Both the position numbers and the translations under genes were made by a program. A DNA stretch of 64,000 nucleotides, from NCBI GenBank assembly GCA_021770345.1, contig JAETRD010000008.1, positions 1 through 64,000 on the forward strand. The letters are read 5' to 3'. Each line of letters begins with the position of its first letter. Position 1 is the first letter of the stretch. Under the pieces are notes generated by a model. That model saw nothing but the letters and a program-made list of their open reading frames with translations, had not been told where the DNA came from and made no database searches. Below are positions 8,578 through 16,753 of this stretch, one piece after another. This DNA comes from Lachnospiraceae bacterium. Its GTDB lineage: Bacteria > Bacillota > Clostridia > Lachnospirales > Lachnospiraceae.

Positions 8578-10320
8578 TCAGTTCTGCTTTACCGTCAGAA
8601 CCTTTCTCATATAGCACCCCGCTGTGAAATGTCCCACGCATGCCCCGCAGCGTGTGCATTTCCCGTCGGAAATCCGATATTCGACTCCGCCGCCCTTTTT
8701 CTCTTTCACGGAAAGCGCGTTAAATCTGCACACACTCTCGCAGGCCAGGCAGCCCATGCACATCTGGTACTTTGTGATCTGGCACCGGATGCGCTCCTGT
8801 GCCGTCCGCAGGTCGGATGCCCCTGCAATCTTCGGGCTTATGACTGTCACCTTAAGCATCCGCGTCCCGGGTCTCCCCTGAAGTTTCAGCAGAATCCCGC
8901 CCTTTTTGTCCAGCACAAACACCTCGCCCAGACGTTCCTTCCCCATATGAAAATCGAGATATCCAAACGGGCGGAACAACTCATACAGCTCCGTTTCAAT
9001 CGGCCGCTGCAGCTCGTAGCTGAATGCGTTTTCTTCCGCCGCGCACGGCTCGTAGGCCACCGCCGCCTTTTTTGCCCAGGCCACGCCGTTTCCGCCCTGT
9101 CTGGCCTTCCAGAAGCCCCCGTCCACATAGACTTCCGCGTCCTCCTTCCCGGCGCTCCTCGCGAAGTCAATCAGCAGGCTGCGGAATCTCCCGGACTCCT
9201 CCGGCATGTGGACTTTTGACAGAAATTCGGACCAGCCGCTGTTATTCGGGCAGCACCAGCAGCCCACTCTCGCATAGCCGAGCCGGTATGCGTCGTTAAA
9301 GTCAATTCCGGTTGCAAGCAGATACAGCCAGATGTCAAAATCCGTCCAGTCTATGACCGGAGAGACAATGTGCTGCTTCGTAATCTTCGGACTGTCGGAC
9401 TCCCGCTCATACCTGCTTCTGCTCATAGATTCGCTCCGCCTGATGCCGTAAAAGGTCAGAATCCTGCTTTTGTCCCGGTACAGCGAACGGATGCGCCTCT
9501 GAATCGTGCCCGTCTTAAACACCGTGCAGCACCAGCGCATCACGCGGCTCGGCGGACCGATCAGCCGACACAGCTCCTCGAAATCCTTCTCCTTGTTGCG
9601 GGCCGAAATCAGCGGCGTACGCGGATGCTCCCGCCGAAACCGCTCCACATACGCATAGGTAAACGGAAATTCCAGCGTCGTATCCCCGAAAATATGCATG
9701 ATCTGCGGGCTGCTCAAAGCCCGCATGACCAGATCCGACGTCACCGTGGAGTCTTTTCCTCCGCTGAAGGAAACAAACATATCCATTGCCCCGAATCCCT
9801 CTGCCGCCGCGCGGATATAATCCGCCGCCTCCTCCGTCATCTGCGCGAAACGCCCGCGGTTCGCCTGCACAAACCGCGCCGCATACCGGTCAAAAAATTC
9901 ATAACCGTTCTGCGCTTTCAGTGCCTCGTAGCCGGCGCGGATTTTATCCGCATCGAGTTTCCTTAAACCATTCACGGAAAACGCAACCTTCCTGCCGTTT
10001 ACAAAGTAGCGGTTCCCCGCCCCGTTCCAGACGGAATCCTCCCGATAGCAAAAAGGTCTGCCCTCGATGATCTCCAAAAGCAGCCGCTCCTCCGGAAACA
10101 CCGGCCGCAGATCCGACGTCAGATAAGTCCCCCTGCTGCCGCACAGCGGACACTGCTCCTCGTACAGCGGCACGAGACAATGATTGCACCAGTATATCTC
10201 GGACGACGCGTCCGCGCGTCCTCCGCACTCGGGACATACGCTGGTCTCACACGGTCTTCCGGTGCAGGTGAAAGGCTCCCCTGTCCCGGCATCACGGTTG
10301 TTGCATGTATAGGTAATCAT
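8578..10320 (-). CDS. sspD: SspD-like PAPS-reductase/PP-loop protein with zinc ribbons and ferredoxin domain
   Basis: This 580-residue protein has paired-cysteine zinc-ribbon motifs at the N-terminus (CPECGG at 29-34, CNHC at 45-48, CPLCG at 57-61). The PP-loop SFSGGKDSTVT lies at about 184-194, and a C-terminal 2x[4Fe-4S] ferredoxin-like domain holds CMGCLACESVC (521-531) and CTRCGAC (555-561). The fold activates a substrate with ATP and handles sulfur, as in PAPS reductase, DndC and SspD. As first gene of the operon it probably carries sulfur from the desulfurase to the DNA phosphate. The fused ferredoxin suggests built-in electron supply. The ATG at 10320 begins about 60 bases downstream of a well-formed promoter. 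Confidence 0.82.
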   Translation of the reverse strand: MITYTCNNRDAGTGEPFTCTGRPCETSVCPECGGRADASSEIYWCNHCLVPLYEEQCPLCGSRGTYLTSDLRPVFPEERLLLEIIEGRPFCYREDSVWNGAGNRYFVNGRKVAFSVNGLRKLDADKIRAGYEALKAQNGYEFFDRYAARFVQANRGRFAQMTEEAADYIRAAAEGFGAMDMFVSFSGGKDSTVTSDLVMRALSSPQIMHIFGDTTLEFPFTYAYVERFRREHPRTPLISARNKEKDFEELCRLIGPPSRVMRWCCTVFKTGTIQRRIRSLYRDKSRILTFYGIRRSESMSRSRYERESDSPKITKQHIVSPVIDWTDFDIWLYLLATGIDFNDAYRLGYARVGCWCCPNNSGWSEFLSKVHMPEESGRFRSLLIDFARSAGKEDAEVYVDGGFWKARQGGNGVAWAKKAAVAYEPCAAEENAFSYELQRPIETELYELFRPFGYLDFHMGKERLGEVFVLDKKGGILLKLQGRPGTRMLKVTVISPKIAGASDLRTAQERIRCQITKYQMCMGCLACESVCRFNALSVKEKKGGGVEYRISDGKCTRCGACVGHFTAGCYMRKVLTVKQN

Positions 10321-10340
10321 CCTGCATCTTCCCTCTTTTT

Positions 10341-10368
10341 AAGAATATAATTCTTTCTTTTTAAGAAT
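10341..10368. promoter_or_regulatory. possible operator: AAGAAT repeats in the ssp leader
   Basis: AAGAATATAATTCTT at 10341-10355 is an inverted repeat of AAGAAT. Further AAGAAT copies stand at 10363-10368, 10397-10402 and 10429-10434, covering the leader, the spacer of the promoter and its upstream side. Such spacing around a promoter would suit a repressor, but no regulator gene is visible next to the operon. Confidence 0.35.
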
Positions 10369-10378
10369 ACATATCCAC

Positions 10379-10407
10379 ATTATATTCCCTGCAAATAAGA
10401 ATTTCAA
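10379..10407 (-). promoter_or_regulatory. sigma-A promoter of the ssp operon
   Basis: On the minus strand TTGAAA (10402-10407) and TATAAT (10379-10384) are separated by exactly 17 bases. Transcription would start near 10372, about 50 bases before the sspD-like ATG. No other similarly good promoter was seen between here and 434, and the gaps are short, which supports one long transcript. Confidence 0.75.
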
Positions 10408-10450
10408 CAATATATTGTATTGTTTAGAAAGAATTTCTTTTTTCCGCAAT

Positions 10451-10474
10451 AAAAAAAGTGCCGCATAGCGGCAC
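10451..10474 (-). terminator. intrinsic terminator after the Uma2 gene
   Basis: GTGCCG and CGGCAC (10458-10463 and 10469-10474) form a hairpin with a 5-base loop. On the minus strand it is followed by a run of seven T (10451-10457). It closes the Uma2 transcript and insulates the ssp promoter. Confidence 0.8.
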
Positions 10475-10492
10475 CTGACAGTTATTAACTAT

Positions 10493-11026
10493 TTACGGTA
10501 TTTTTATCAGAAATCCCTCATAGATTCCGACCGGCACATGTTCCTCAAAAGAATATTCCTCGACAGATTCCCTCTCAAAAAAGTAAACGGTAATGCGCTC
10601 TTTTATCGGATCAATAATCCAATACTCCCTGACGCCTGCCGTTCGATATTTAAACAGTTTCGTAAAATAGTCCATTGCTTTACTGCCCGGCGAGACAATC
10701 TCAATAATCCAATCCGGAGCGCCGCTGCAGCCCTTGTCCGTAATCTTATTCGGATCGCATATGACGCTGATGTCCGGTTCCACATAATTTTTCTCATTTT
10801 CATTCAGAAACACGGCAAACGGCGCGGGAAATACTTCACATGTTCCGTTATTTCCTTGAATATAATTTCCGATTTCCCGGTCAAAAAAATGTACCAGCCT
10901 CTGGTGTTTTGTATTTGGCGGGGCCATGTAATAAATCTTTCCGTCGATTAATTCCGCCCTCTGTCCGTCCGGCAATGCATAAATTTCATCAATCGTGTGG
11001 ATCTCGTTTTTTCCTATTACATCCAT
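10493..11026 (-). CDS. Uma2 family (DUF820) PD-(D/E)XK-like protein
   Basis: From the ATG at 11026, which follows CGGAGGTATACGGT, the product has 177 residues; a longer frame upstream lacks a good ribosome binding site. The Uma2 pattern is clear: ELIDGKIYYMAPP near the start, VEPDISVI at 82-89 and WIIEIVSPGSKAMD at 106-119, then LFKYRTAGVREYWIIDP. PD and the E in EIVS give the PD-(D/E)XK arrangement. The biological role of Uma2 proteins is not settled. The gene stands alone between the ssp operon and the polysaccharide locus and has its own terminator. Its nuclease-like fold beside a defence operon may be chance. Confidence 0.85.
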   Translation of the reverse strand: MDVIGKNEIHTIDEIYALPDGQRAELIDGKIYYMAPPNTKHQRLVHFFDREIGNYIQGNNGTCEVFPAPFAVFLNENEKNYVEPDISVICDPNKITDKGCSGAPDWIIEIVSPGSKAMDYFTKLFKYRTAGVREYWIIDPIKERITVYFFERESVEEYSFEEHVPVGIYEGFLIKIP

Positions 11027-11125
11027 ACCGTATACCTCCGTCCTGCATTTATTGTAACAGGAAACATCTGTGTTTACAATAGAATGCGCGTGGAAGCTGC
11101 GGCAAAATCCCATGGATTTTCCTCC

Positions 11126-11734
11126 CTACGTCTGCTTCCACTCATACTGTGAAAACACAAACTGCAAAATTTTTGCATGCGCATAGGCAATCCCGCCCGC
11201 CGACACAAACAACAGCGGCCAGAACACAAACAGCGCCGCCGTGATCAGAAGCAGTGCGGACGTAATCAAAAGCAGCGACCAGCCGAAATTCTTAAACGCC
11301 ATGACAAACGCCAGCATCACGACTTTTTTAAGCCCTGCATCCGTCCATGCAAGCAGCGGAAACATATAGACCGCCACAAAGACAAAGACAACGGCAAGCA
11401 CGAGAAACACCCAGAAAAACAGATTCCCGACACTACCGCCCAGGTGGTGATAAAAATACAGATCCCCCGCAATGAAAATGCCGAGCGCCGACATGATCAG
11501 CCACGCAATCGTCGCACTCTTAAAATTTTCCCGGAACGTGCGCACAAAATCCTCCCGCAGATACCCCTCTCTGTTCGACGCAAGACGCATCGCACAGTAA
11601 AACAGCGCGGTCGTCGACGCCCCGATTGTCACAATCGGAAGGGAAAACAGCAGCCACAGGCAGGTCAGAAGAAACATATCCGTCACCTTCCCCATAAACT
11701 TCCAGACCGGATTCTCCATATTAAAAAGTCCCAT
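11126..11734 (-). CDS. YesL-like DUF624 membrane protein
   Basis: The product has 202 residues with about five hydrophobic segments. The opening GLFNMENPVWKFMGKVTDMF and the LPIVTIGASTTALFYC stretch are typical of the DUF624/YesL family, which occurs in Firmicutes sugar-utilisation clusters beside YesMN and CUT1 transporters. Its molecular function is unknown. I chose the ATG at 11734 because AAAGGAG lies 10 bases upstream; a TTG three codons earlier is too close to it. It follows the 218-residue protein by 23 bases and is the last gene of the lyase cluster. Confidence 0.8.
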   Translation of the reverse strand: MGLFNMENPVWKFMGKVTDMFLLTCLWLLFSLPIVTIGASTTALFYCAMRLASNREGYLREDFVRTFRENFKSATIAWLIMSALGIFIAGDLYFYHHLGGSVGNLFFWVFLVLAVVFVFVAVYMFPLLAWTDAGLKKVVMLAFVMAFKNFGWSLLLITSALLLITAALFVFWPLLFVSAGGIAYAHAKILQFVFSQYEWKQT

Positions 11735-11757
11735 AACCGCCAAACTCCTTTCCCGTT

Positions 11758-12414
11758 TTATTTTTCCGCGGAAAACAGATATGCAATCAGTTTTACCGCC
11801 GCACCTTTGCGCTCCGAACCACTGATAATGCCGATCACCGGTTCATCCAGTGTGATTTCGTAGTTCTTTATAAATTCCGTATCGTCCATGCGGATGCCGA
11901 CCGCCTTTCCGTCCGCCGCATACAGCATATCCTCCAACGCCTCATACTGCTCGTTTGTCAGCAGCCCGTCTAACTCCGCAAATGCATTCAGATTCTGATA
12001 ATAGTCGAACACGGCCGCTTCCGCAATCAGAAAATCAAGTTCATGCGCGTAGACATAAGTCGTAAGCTTCGCCATCGATTCCTGTGTGTTAAGGTCCGAG
12101 ATGGCCTCCTTCCCGAGTTCCTGTGCATCCATTGTGAGCGTCGCATCGATAAAGACCTCCTCCGTCTCCGAATTTCCTCCGATTCCGCCGAGGATTTCCG
12201 CTTCCATCCGACTCGTAACCGCGTCCTCCCGCACCTGATTAATTAATATCCCTGTAAGAAGCTGTGTTTTTTCTTCCTCCCCGAAGGAGACTGCCGCATA
12301 CACCGCAAAGGCTGCCGCAAATAATCCCGATATCACACTTCTCCTGTGGTAAGTCCACCAGTCAGAAATCTTCTTTCGCACAGACCGTATCTCCTCTCCG
12401 CCGCCAGCCGTCAC
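11758..12414 (-). CDS. single-pass membrane protein of unknown function in lyase locus
   Basis: The 218-residue product has a basic N-terminus, one hydrophobic segment at about 27-43 and an acidic outer part with no motif I recognise. Its GTG start overlaps the TGA stop of the heparinase-like gene by 4 bases (GTGA), so translation is probably coupled. A second GTG at 12381 with AGGAG nine bases upstream is an alternative start. Hypothetical proteins of this shape often accompany DUF624 genes in such clusters; a role in the membrane next to the transporter is a guess. Confidence 0.7.
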   Translation of the reverse strand: MTAGGGEEIRSVRKKISDWWTYHRRSVISGLFAAAFAVYAAVSFGEEEKTQLLTGILINQVREDAVTSRMEAEILGGIGGNSETEEVFIDATLTMDAQELGKEAISDLNTQESMAKLTTYVYAHELDFLIAEAAVFDYYQNLNAFAELDGLLTNEQYEALEDMLYAADGKAVGIRMDDTEFIKNYEITLDEPVIGIISGSERKGAAVKLIAYLFSAEK

Positions 12415-14426
12415 CAGTTGAGCACTTCCCCGACCAGCGTGTCCTTCGCTTTGTCAAACACGATGACATTCCCGTATCCCATGCATCCGTCGGCCTCCTC
12501 GAGATCCGTCGGGGAATTGACCTCACGGTGACAGACAATCACGACATACTCTCGCCCCTTTGCCGTAAGCTTTACCGCTTCCGCCGCAGACTCCGGATAG
12601 TCGATTTCCTTTAACGCGGAACGCACCGGCAGTTTTTCGATTTGCAGCGGCCTCTCCGGCGCAGCGTCAATCACGGTAATCAGGCTCGTAAACCCTTCTC
12701 CCCGCTTCGTGATTCTGCAGACCGCGCCCTCCTCCTCGCTGTTGTAATGCCTTGCAATATATCCACTGCACAGCTCCTTTTGTACGCCGTCCGACAGAAA
12801 ATAAAAATCCGCTTTTGCCTTTTTCCCGCGGTAGCACACACCAGGAAACGCGCCCGCCCGCTCCGTCACCGCTCCGTCGGGATTAAAATGAAAATACTGC
12901 CGATAGGTGTGCGCGTCCCCGGTGTACAGCTCATCCGCCAGAAGAAAAAGATCCGGTTTGATGAAGATGACCTTGCGGTTACAGTAGACGCCGCCGGGCA
13001 TATCCATGTATCCCAGATGCCCCGCCTGCGCAAATTCGGCGAGCGTCGTCTGCCGGAAATTCTGCTTGACCGGCGCCGCAAGCTTTGCGCACTCCCAGGA
13101 ATCCTTGCAGACCGTAAATAATTTATCGTCCACCGTGATCGTGTTGTGCCCGGTCGGGTCTTTATATTCCCTGCGCTTTGCTCCCCACACATAGGTAAAC
13201 CGCCCGCCGTCCATCAGCACGTCCTCGCCGTTTACCACAAGATCGATGTGAAGCTTATCCGCGTGCCCGTGTCCGGCGCCGAGCGTCCCGCCGTGCAGAT
13301 GCAAAAACGTGGCCTGTTCCGTCCAGTCCGTGCGGAAATAGGTATTCCCGCTGTGCTCCAGAAATACGGACGTAAAATCCGGCTCCCTGCGCTCCATCGC
13401 CGCGTACTCTGCCACCGCCCGCATGCCGAGGTCCCAGATGCTCTCGTAATCAAGCCGTTCGTAACCACCGAACCTTAACACGGGATTGCGAAACAGATAC
13501 GCCGCCGTGCTGATGCGATCCCGCACGTCCACGTCGTCGCTGTCCCCCATCATCACGATATGATGATCCGGTTTCAGCCACGCCACGTTGGCGAGCGCCA
13601 TCTGCTCTGTCCTGCGCAGAATGCTCTCCGGAAGTGCAATCCCGTTGCGTGCCGCAAGCAAAATCACATCCAGATAACAGTGCAGCACCTCATTGTGGTA
13701 GATCGGCGACTGCTCCCAGTGCACGCCGTCCTCCATAATCTGCATCCTGGCCTCAATCTCGAGATTTTGAACCGCAAACGCGATCAATTTCTCTGTCGCC
13801 TCACTCTGCGGCAGCGTCACGCCGATCTCAAAGAGTCCGTGATTCTCAATCACTCCCCAGTTGCTCATATAGCGGTATGCCGAGTGACTCTCCATCAAAT
13901 GTCCTGCATGCAGCAGCATGCAGTCGTAAAACTCCTGCAAAAAGTCCCCGGTAAGCGCCTCGCTGTCCCGGAACAGGCAGATCGCCTTGCTCCAGTACTC
14001 CCCGCGGAAGCCGGTATCAAGGCTTCTCCACGGACCGCCCGCAGATTCTTCCATAAGCGGCACGTTTTTGATCCACTCTCTTGTCAGCTCTACATAGGCT
14101 CTCGCATACTTCTCATCCCCGGTCATCTGATATGCCTGCCCCAGCGTCAGGAAGAACCGGTGCCTGTTAAACTGCCAGACAAACTCCGGGTCGCCCGCCG
14201 GCATGTAATTCCAGTCGATATCCCCCTCAAACGTCACCGGCTCGTTGACCTGCTCTAAGTCCCATTTGGAATTAAACAGAAAACGCCTCTCGCAGACGCC
14301 GTCCGCGACCGCAATCGCGTGCGCCGCCTCCCCCGGGAAATACTTCTTACAATATTCCCCTGCCGCCTTCCCGTCATCACAAAAATAATGGGAAACATCC
14401 CTGTCAAAAAAATCCTCTCTCTTCAT
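12411..14426 (-). CDS. heparinase II/III-family polysaccharide lyase
   Basis: This 671-residue protein shows the alginate-lyase/heparinase II/III plan: an N-terminal helical toroid part (for example NRHRFFLTLGQAY and HWEQSPIYHNEVLHCYLD) and a C-terminal beta-sandwich part with HGHADKLHIDLVVNG followed by DGGRFTYVW and HNTITVDD. Such enzymes cleave uronate-containing polysaccharides by beta-elimination. No signal peptide is visible, so it probably acts on imported oligosaccharides. The start follows AGGAGCGAAG. The neighbouring GH88 and beta-glucuronidase would process the unsaturated and saturated uronate ends. The exact substrate (heparin, heparan, hyaluronan or another uronan) cannot be read from the sequence. 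Confidence 0.85.
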   Translation of the reverse strand: MKREDFFDRDVSHYFCDDGKAAGEYCKKYFPGEAAHAIAVADGVCERRFLFNSKWDLEQVNEPVTFEGDIDWNYMPAGDPEFVWQFNRHRFFLTLGQAYQMTGDEKYARAYVELTREWIKNVPLMEESAGGPWRSLDTGFRGEYWSKAICLFRDSEALTGDFLQEFYDCMLLHAGHLMESHSAYRYMSNWGVIENHGLFEIGVTLPQSEATEKLIAFAVQNLEIEARMQIMEDGVHWEQSPIYHNEVLHCYLDVILLAARNGIALPESILRRTEQMALANVAWLKPDHHIVMMGDSDDVDVRDRISTAAYLFRNPVLRFGGYERLDYESIWDLGMRAVAEYAAMERREPDFTSVFLEHSGNTYFRTDWTEQATFLHLHGGTLGAGHGHADKLHIDLVVNGEDVLMDGGRFTYVWGAKRREYKDPTGHNTITVDDKLFTVCKDSWECAKLAAPVKQNFRQTTLAEFAQAGHLGYMDMPGGVYCNRKVIFIKPDLFLLADELYTGDAHTYRQYFHFNPDGAVTERAGAFPGVCYRGKKAKADFYFLSDGVQKELCSGYIARHYNSEEEGAVCRITKRGEGFTSLITVIDAAPERPLQIEKLPVRSALKEIDYPESAAEAVKLTAKGREYVVIVCHREVNSPTDLEEADGCMGYGNVIVFDKAKDTLVGEVLNW

Positions 14427-14455
14427 CTTCGCTCCTGTTTTTCTCTCAAATTCCA

Positions 14456-14590
14456 GCGTGAAGAAAGTCTGCTTTGTATACTTTCTTCACACAGGAGAAT
14501 CCCCTGTCTCCGGGGATTCTCCAGCGTGAAACTTAGTACTTCTTGGCGAAATGCCCTCTGGCATGAGCCCTAGAAGTACTTTTCACGCTA
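14456..14590. repeat. three hairpins in tandem, including AGCGTGA-family copies
   Basis: Between the GH88 and heparinase-like genes lie three hairpins: GTGAAGAAAGT/ACTTTCTTCAC (14458-14490, perfect 11 bp), GGAGAATCCCC/GGGGATTCTCC (14494-14522, perfect 11 bp) and AGCGTGAAA..TTTCACGCT (14523-14589, with further pairing of AGTACTTCT and AGAAGTACT inside). The first and third share AGCGTGA and AAGTAC/ACTTT blocks with the element at 392-436. The third overlaps the TAG stop of the GH88 gene, as copy 1 overlaps its own neighbour's TAG. They may act as mRNA-stabilising or processing hairpins. Confidence 0.6.
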
Positions 14591-15751
14591 CCAATAAGGA
14601 TTCCAATCTTTTTTCAGACGCATCAGCGCTTCCATATAGAAATAGTCCCCCCAGATATTGCACTCGTCCACGCCGTAATGATTGCAGGTATTGTACGGGG
14701 AATGGTTCGAATAGGTGCTGTGCAGCACAAGCCCGTTCGACTGCGTTTCGTCCCGCACCGCGTAAAAATCATAGAGCGCCTTCACAAGCCGCCCTGCGAG
14801 CGCGCGGTATTCCTTTGCTTCCTCCTCCCCGAGATACCTCGCCATCTCGAGCATTCCGCAGGCCGCAATCGCCGCGGACGACGAATCCCTCGGTTCATCG
14901 TCCCCGTCCGTAAATTCCAGATCCCAGAACGGAACCAGATCCGCCGGGAGATGCTCCAGGAAAAACGCCGTCACGTCGCGGAATTTTTGAATGTATTCCT
15001 CCCTGCCCGTATACCTGTAAGCGAGCGCCATCCCGTAGATTCCCCACGCCTGGCCTCTCGCCCACGCCGAGCCGTCGCGGTAGCCCTGACAGGTCGCCCC
15101 GTGGTCCGGCGCGCCGGTTTCCATATCAAAGAAAAACGTATGCCAAGTCGAGTGATCCTCGCGGATCACATTCGCGACGGCCGTATGGATATGCTTTTCC
15201 GCGATATCCCGGTATTTTGCATCGCCGGTCTCCTCCGACGCCCAGTAGAGCAGAGGCAGATTTAACAGACAGTCGATGATCAGTCTGTAATTTTCCGGCG
15301 CGTCCATCGGCCCCCACGCCTGGATAAACTCCCCGACCGGGTGAAACCGCCGAATCAGCTGATCCGCGGCGAGGATTGCCGCTTTCTTTCCGTTCTCGTT
15401 TCCCGTCAGCTTGTAGCCCGCCACACAGGACGGGGAATAGAGAAACCCCATGTCGTGATGGTCGACCTCTATTTTGTTTTCGATGCGGTTTAAAAAGCTC
15501 TCAATCTGAATCTCTCCCGCCCGCTTAAAGCATTCTTTGCCGGTTTCCTCATAGGACAGCCAGATCTGTCCGGTCCAGAACCCCGTCGTCCAGTCCACAT
15601 TTTCAGTCGGCTGATAAAAATCGTGCTCGCTGTACGCCTTTTTGAATTTCTCCGTAAATTCCGGCAGACAACGCCTGGTCTGCGCCACCGCAAAATCCAT
15701 CGCCGCCGTGATCTCAGACTCCGATATCTGCGGTTTTTCCTCAAACAACAT
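14588..15751 (-). CDS. GH88 unsaturated glucuronyl hydrolase
   Basis: From the ATG at 15751 (after AGGAGGAGAAGGAT) the product has 387 residues, the usual GH88 size with an (alpha/alpha)6 barrel. Motifs include WTTGFWTGQIWLSYE, VDHHDMGFLYSPS with the presumed catalytic Asp, RLIIDCLLNLPLLYWAS, and the GSAWARGQAWGIYG and HYGVDECNIWGDYFYMEAL blocks. GH88 enzymes remove the 4,5-unsaturated uronic acid that a polysaccharide lyase leaves at the non-reducing end. The lyase is the next gene downstream, so the two act in sequence, probably in the cytoplasm since no signal peptide is seen. Confidence 0.9.
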   Translation of the reverse strand: MLFEEKPQISESEITAAMDFAVAQTRRCLPEFTEKFKKAYSEHDFYQPTENVDWTTGFWTGQIWLSYEETGKECFKRAGEIQIESFLNRIENKIEVDHHDMGFLYSPSCVAGYKLTGNENGKKAAILAADQLIRRFHPVGEFIQAWGPMDAPENYRLIIDCLLNLPLLYWASEETGDAKYRDIAEKHIHTAVANVIREDHSTWHTFFFDMETGAPDHGATCQGYRDGSAWARGQAWGIYGMALAYRYTGREEYIQKFRDVTAFFLEHLPADLVPFWDLEFTDGDDEPRDSSSAAIAACGMLEMARYLGEEEAKEYRALAGRLVKALYDFYAVRDETQSNGLVLHSTYSNHSPYNTCNHYGVDECNIWGDYFYMEALMRLKKDWNPYW

Positions 15752-15832
15752 ATCCTTCTCCTCCTGTTTTTGTCTCCCGGACTCCCGGGAATCGCACCGG
15801 CCTCCGAAATGCACCGCTTTTCACGTTACAGA

Positions 15833-15864
15833 ATATGCGTGCACGAAACCTCATGCACGCATAT
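15833..15864 (-). terminator. 11-bp hairpin after the permease gene (no U-tract)
   Basis: ATATGCGTGCA (15833-15843) and TGCACGCATAT (15854-15864) pair perfectly around a 10-base loop, starting 4 bases after the permease stop. The bases that follow on the minus strand are TCTGTAACGTG and not a T-run, so it is more likely an RNA-stabilising or processing hairpin than a strong terminator. Confidence 0.45.
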
Positions 15865-15867
15865 AGT

Positions 15868-16737
15868 TTAACCTTTTAATCCCGTCGACGCAACGCCCTC
15901 GACAAAATATCTCTGCAGGCAGATAAAGACTGCCAGCACCGGGATCAGCGAGAGCACCGAACCTGCCATAATCAGGCCGTACTGGGACGAATACTGTCCG
16001 ATGAACATTTTAAGTCCTAACTGGATGGTCTTCTTCTCCTGAGACTTTAAGTAGATCAACGGTCCGAGATAATCGTTCCAGGTCGCAACGAACGTAAAAA
16101 TCGTCAGGGTCGACAGCGCCGGTTTCGACAGCGGAAGCATGATTCTCGAATAGATCATATACTCGCTCATCCCGTCCACCCGCGCCGCCTCGCAGAGCTC
16201 ATTCGGGATTCCGTCGTAGAACTGCCGCATCATAAACACGCCGAATGCCGAAAACGCCTGTAAACAGATAATCGCCAGCAGTTTGTCGTTTAATCCCATC
16301 TTGCGCATCATGATAAACTGCGGAACCATGTACACCTGCCAGGGCATTGCGATCGTCGCTATGTACGCCATAAACAGCAGGTTTTTGTGTTTGAACTCAA
16401 GCTTTGCGAAAGAGTACGCCGCAAAGCTGCTCGTCAAAAGCTGCAGCGCCGTCACAATAATTGTCAGAAATACCGTGTTTTTCACAAACGTTCCGAACGG
16501 AATCTTCGTCCAGATGTCCACATAATTGCTCCACTTCGGCACCTCCGGAATCAGCACGAACGGCGTCATCTGAAAGACTTCGCGGTCTGACTTAATGGAC
16601 GCCGACAGCATCCAGATAAACGGCACCAGCATCGCCACCGTGAGAATCAGCAAAATCAGATACAGGAAGAACTTCTTGATAAAATTATTGCGCTTGATTG
16701 ACGCTTCTTTTTTCTGTTTTATAGTTTGACTGCTCAT
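15868..16737 (-). CDS. CUT1 sugar ABC transporter permease (MalG-like)
   Basis: The 289-residue product has six predicted membrane segments and the cytoplasmic EAA loop EAARVDGMSEYMIYSRIMLPLSKP-type sequence that contacts the ATPase. The start follows AAGGAGGAACGAAG. It pairs with the upstream MalF-like permease, 16 bases away, and the solute-binding lipoprotein before that. No ABC ATPase gene is present; CUT1 systems of Firmicutes commonly share an MsmX-type ATPase encoded elsewhere. Its position before GH88 suggests import of uronate-containing oligosaccharides. Confidence 0.92.
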   Translation of the reverse strand: MSSQTIKQKKEASIKRNNFIKKFFLYLILLILTVAMLVPFIWMLSASIKSDREVFQMTPFVLIPEVPKWSNYVDIWTKIPFGTFVKNTVFLTIIVTALQLLTSSFAAYSFAKLEFKHKNLLFMAYIATIAMPWQVYMVPQFIMMRKMGLNDKLLAIICLQAFSAFGVFMMRQFYDGIPNELCEAARVDGMSEYMIYSRIMLPLSKPALSTLTIFTFVATWNDYLGPLIYLKSQEKKTIQLGLKMFIGQYSSQYGLIMAGSVLSLIPVLAVFICLQRYFVEGVASTGLKG

Positions 16738-16753
16738 CTTCGTTCCTCCTTCC

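Noticed and set aside
10493-11026. Uma2-family protein as part of the phosphorothioation system
   Set aside because: It has its own terminator and lies upstream of the ssp promoter; Uma2 genes are scattered widely, so adjacency alone is not enough.
15833-15864. Strong intrinsic terminator after the MalG-like gene
   Set aside because: The stem is good but no T-run follows, so it is listed only as a weak terminator or processing hairpin.
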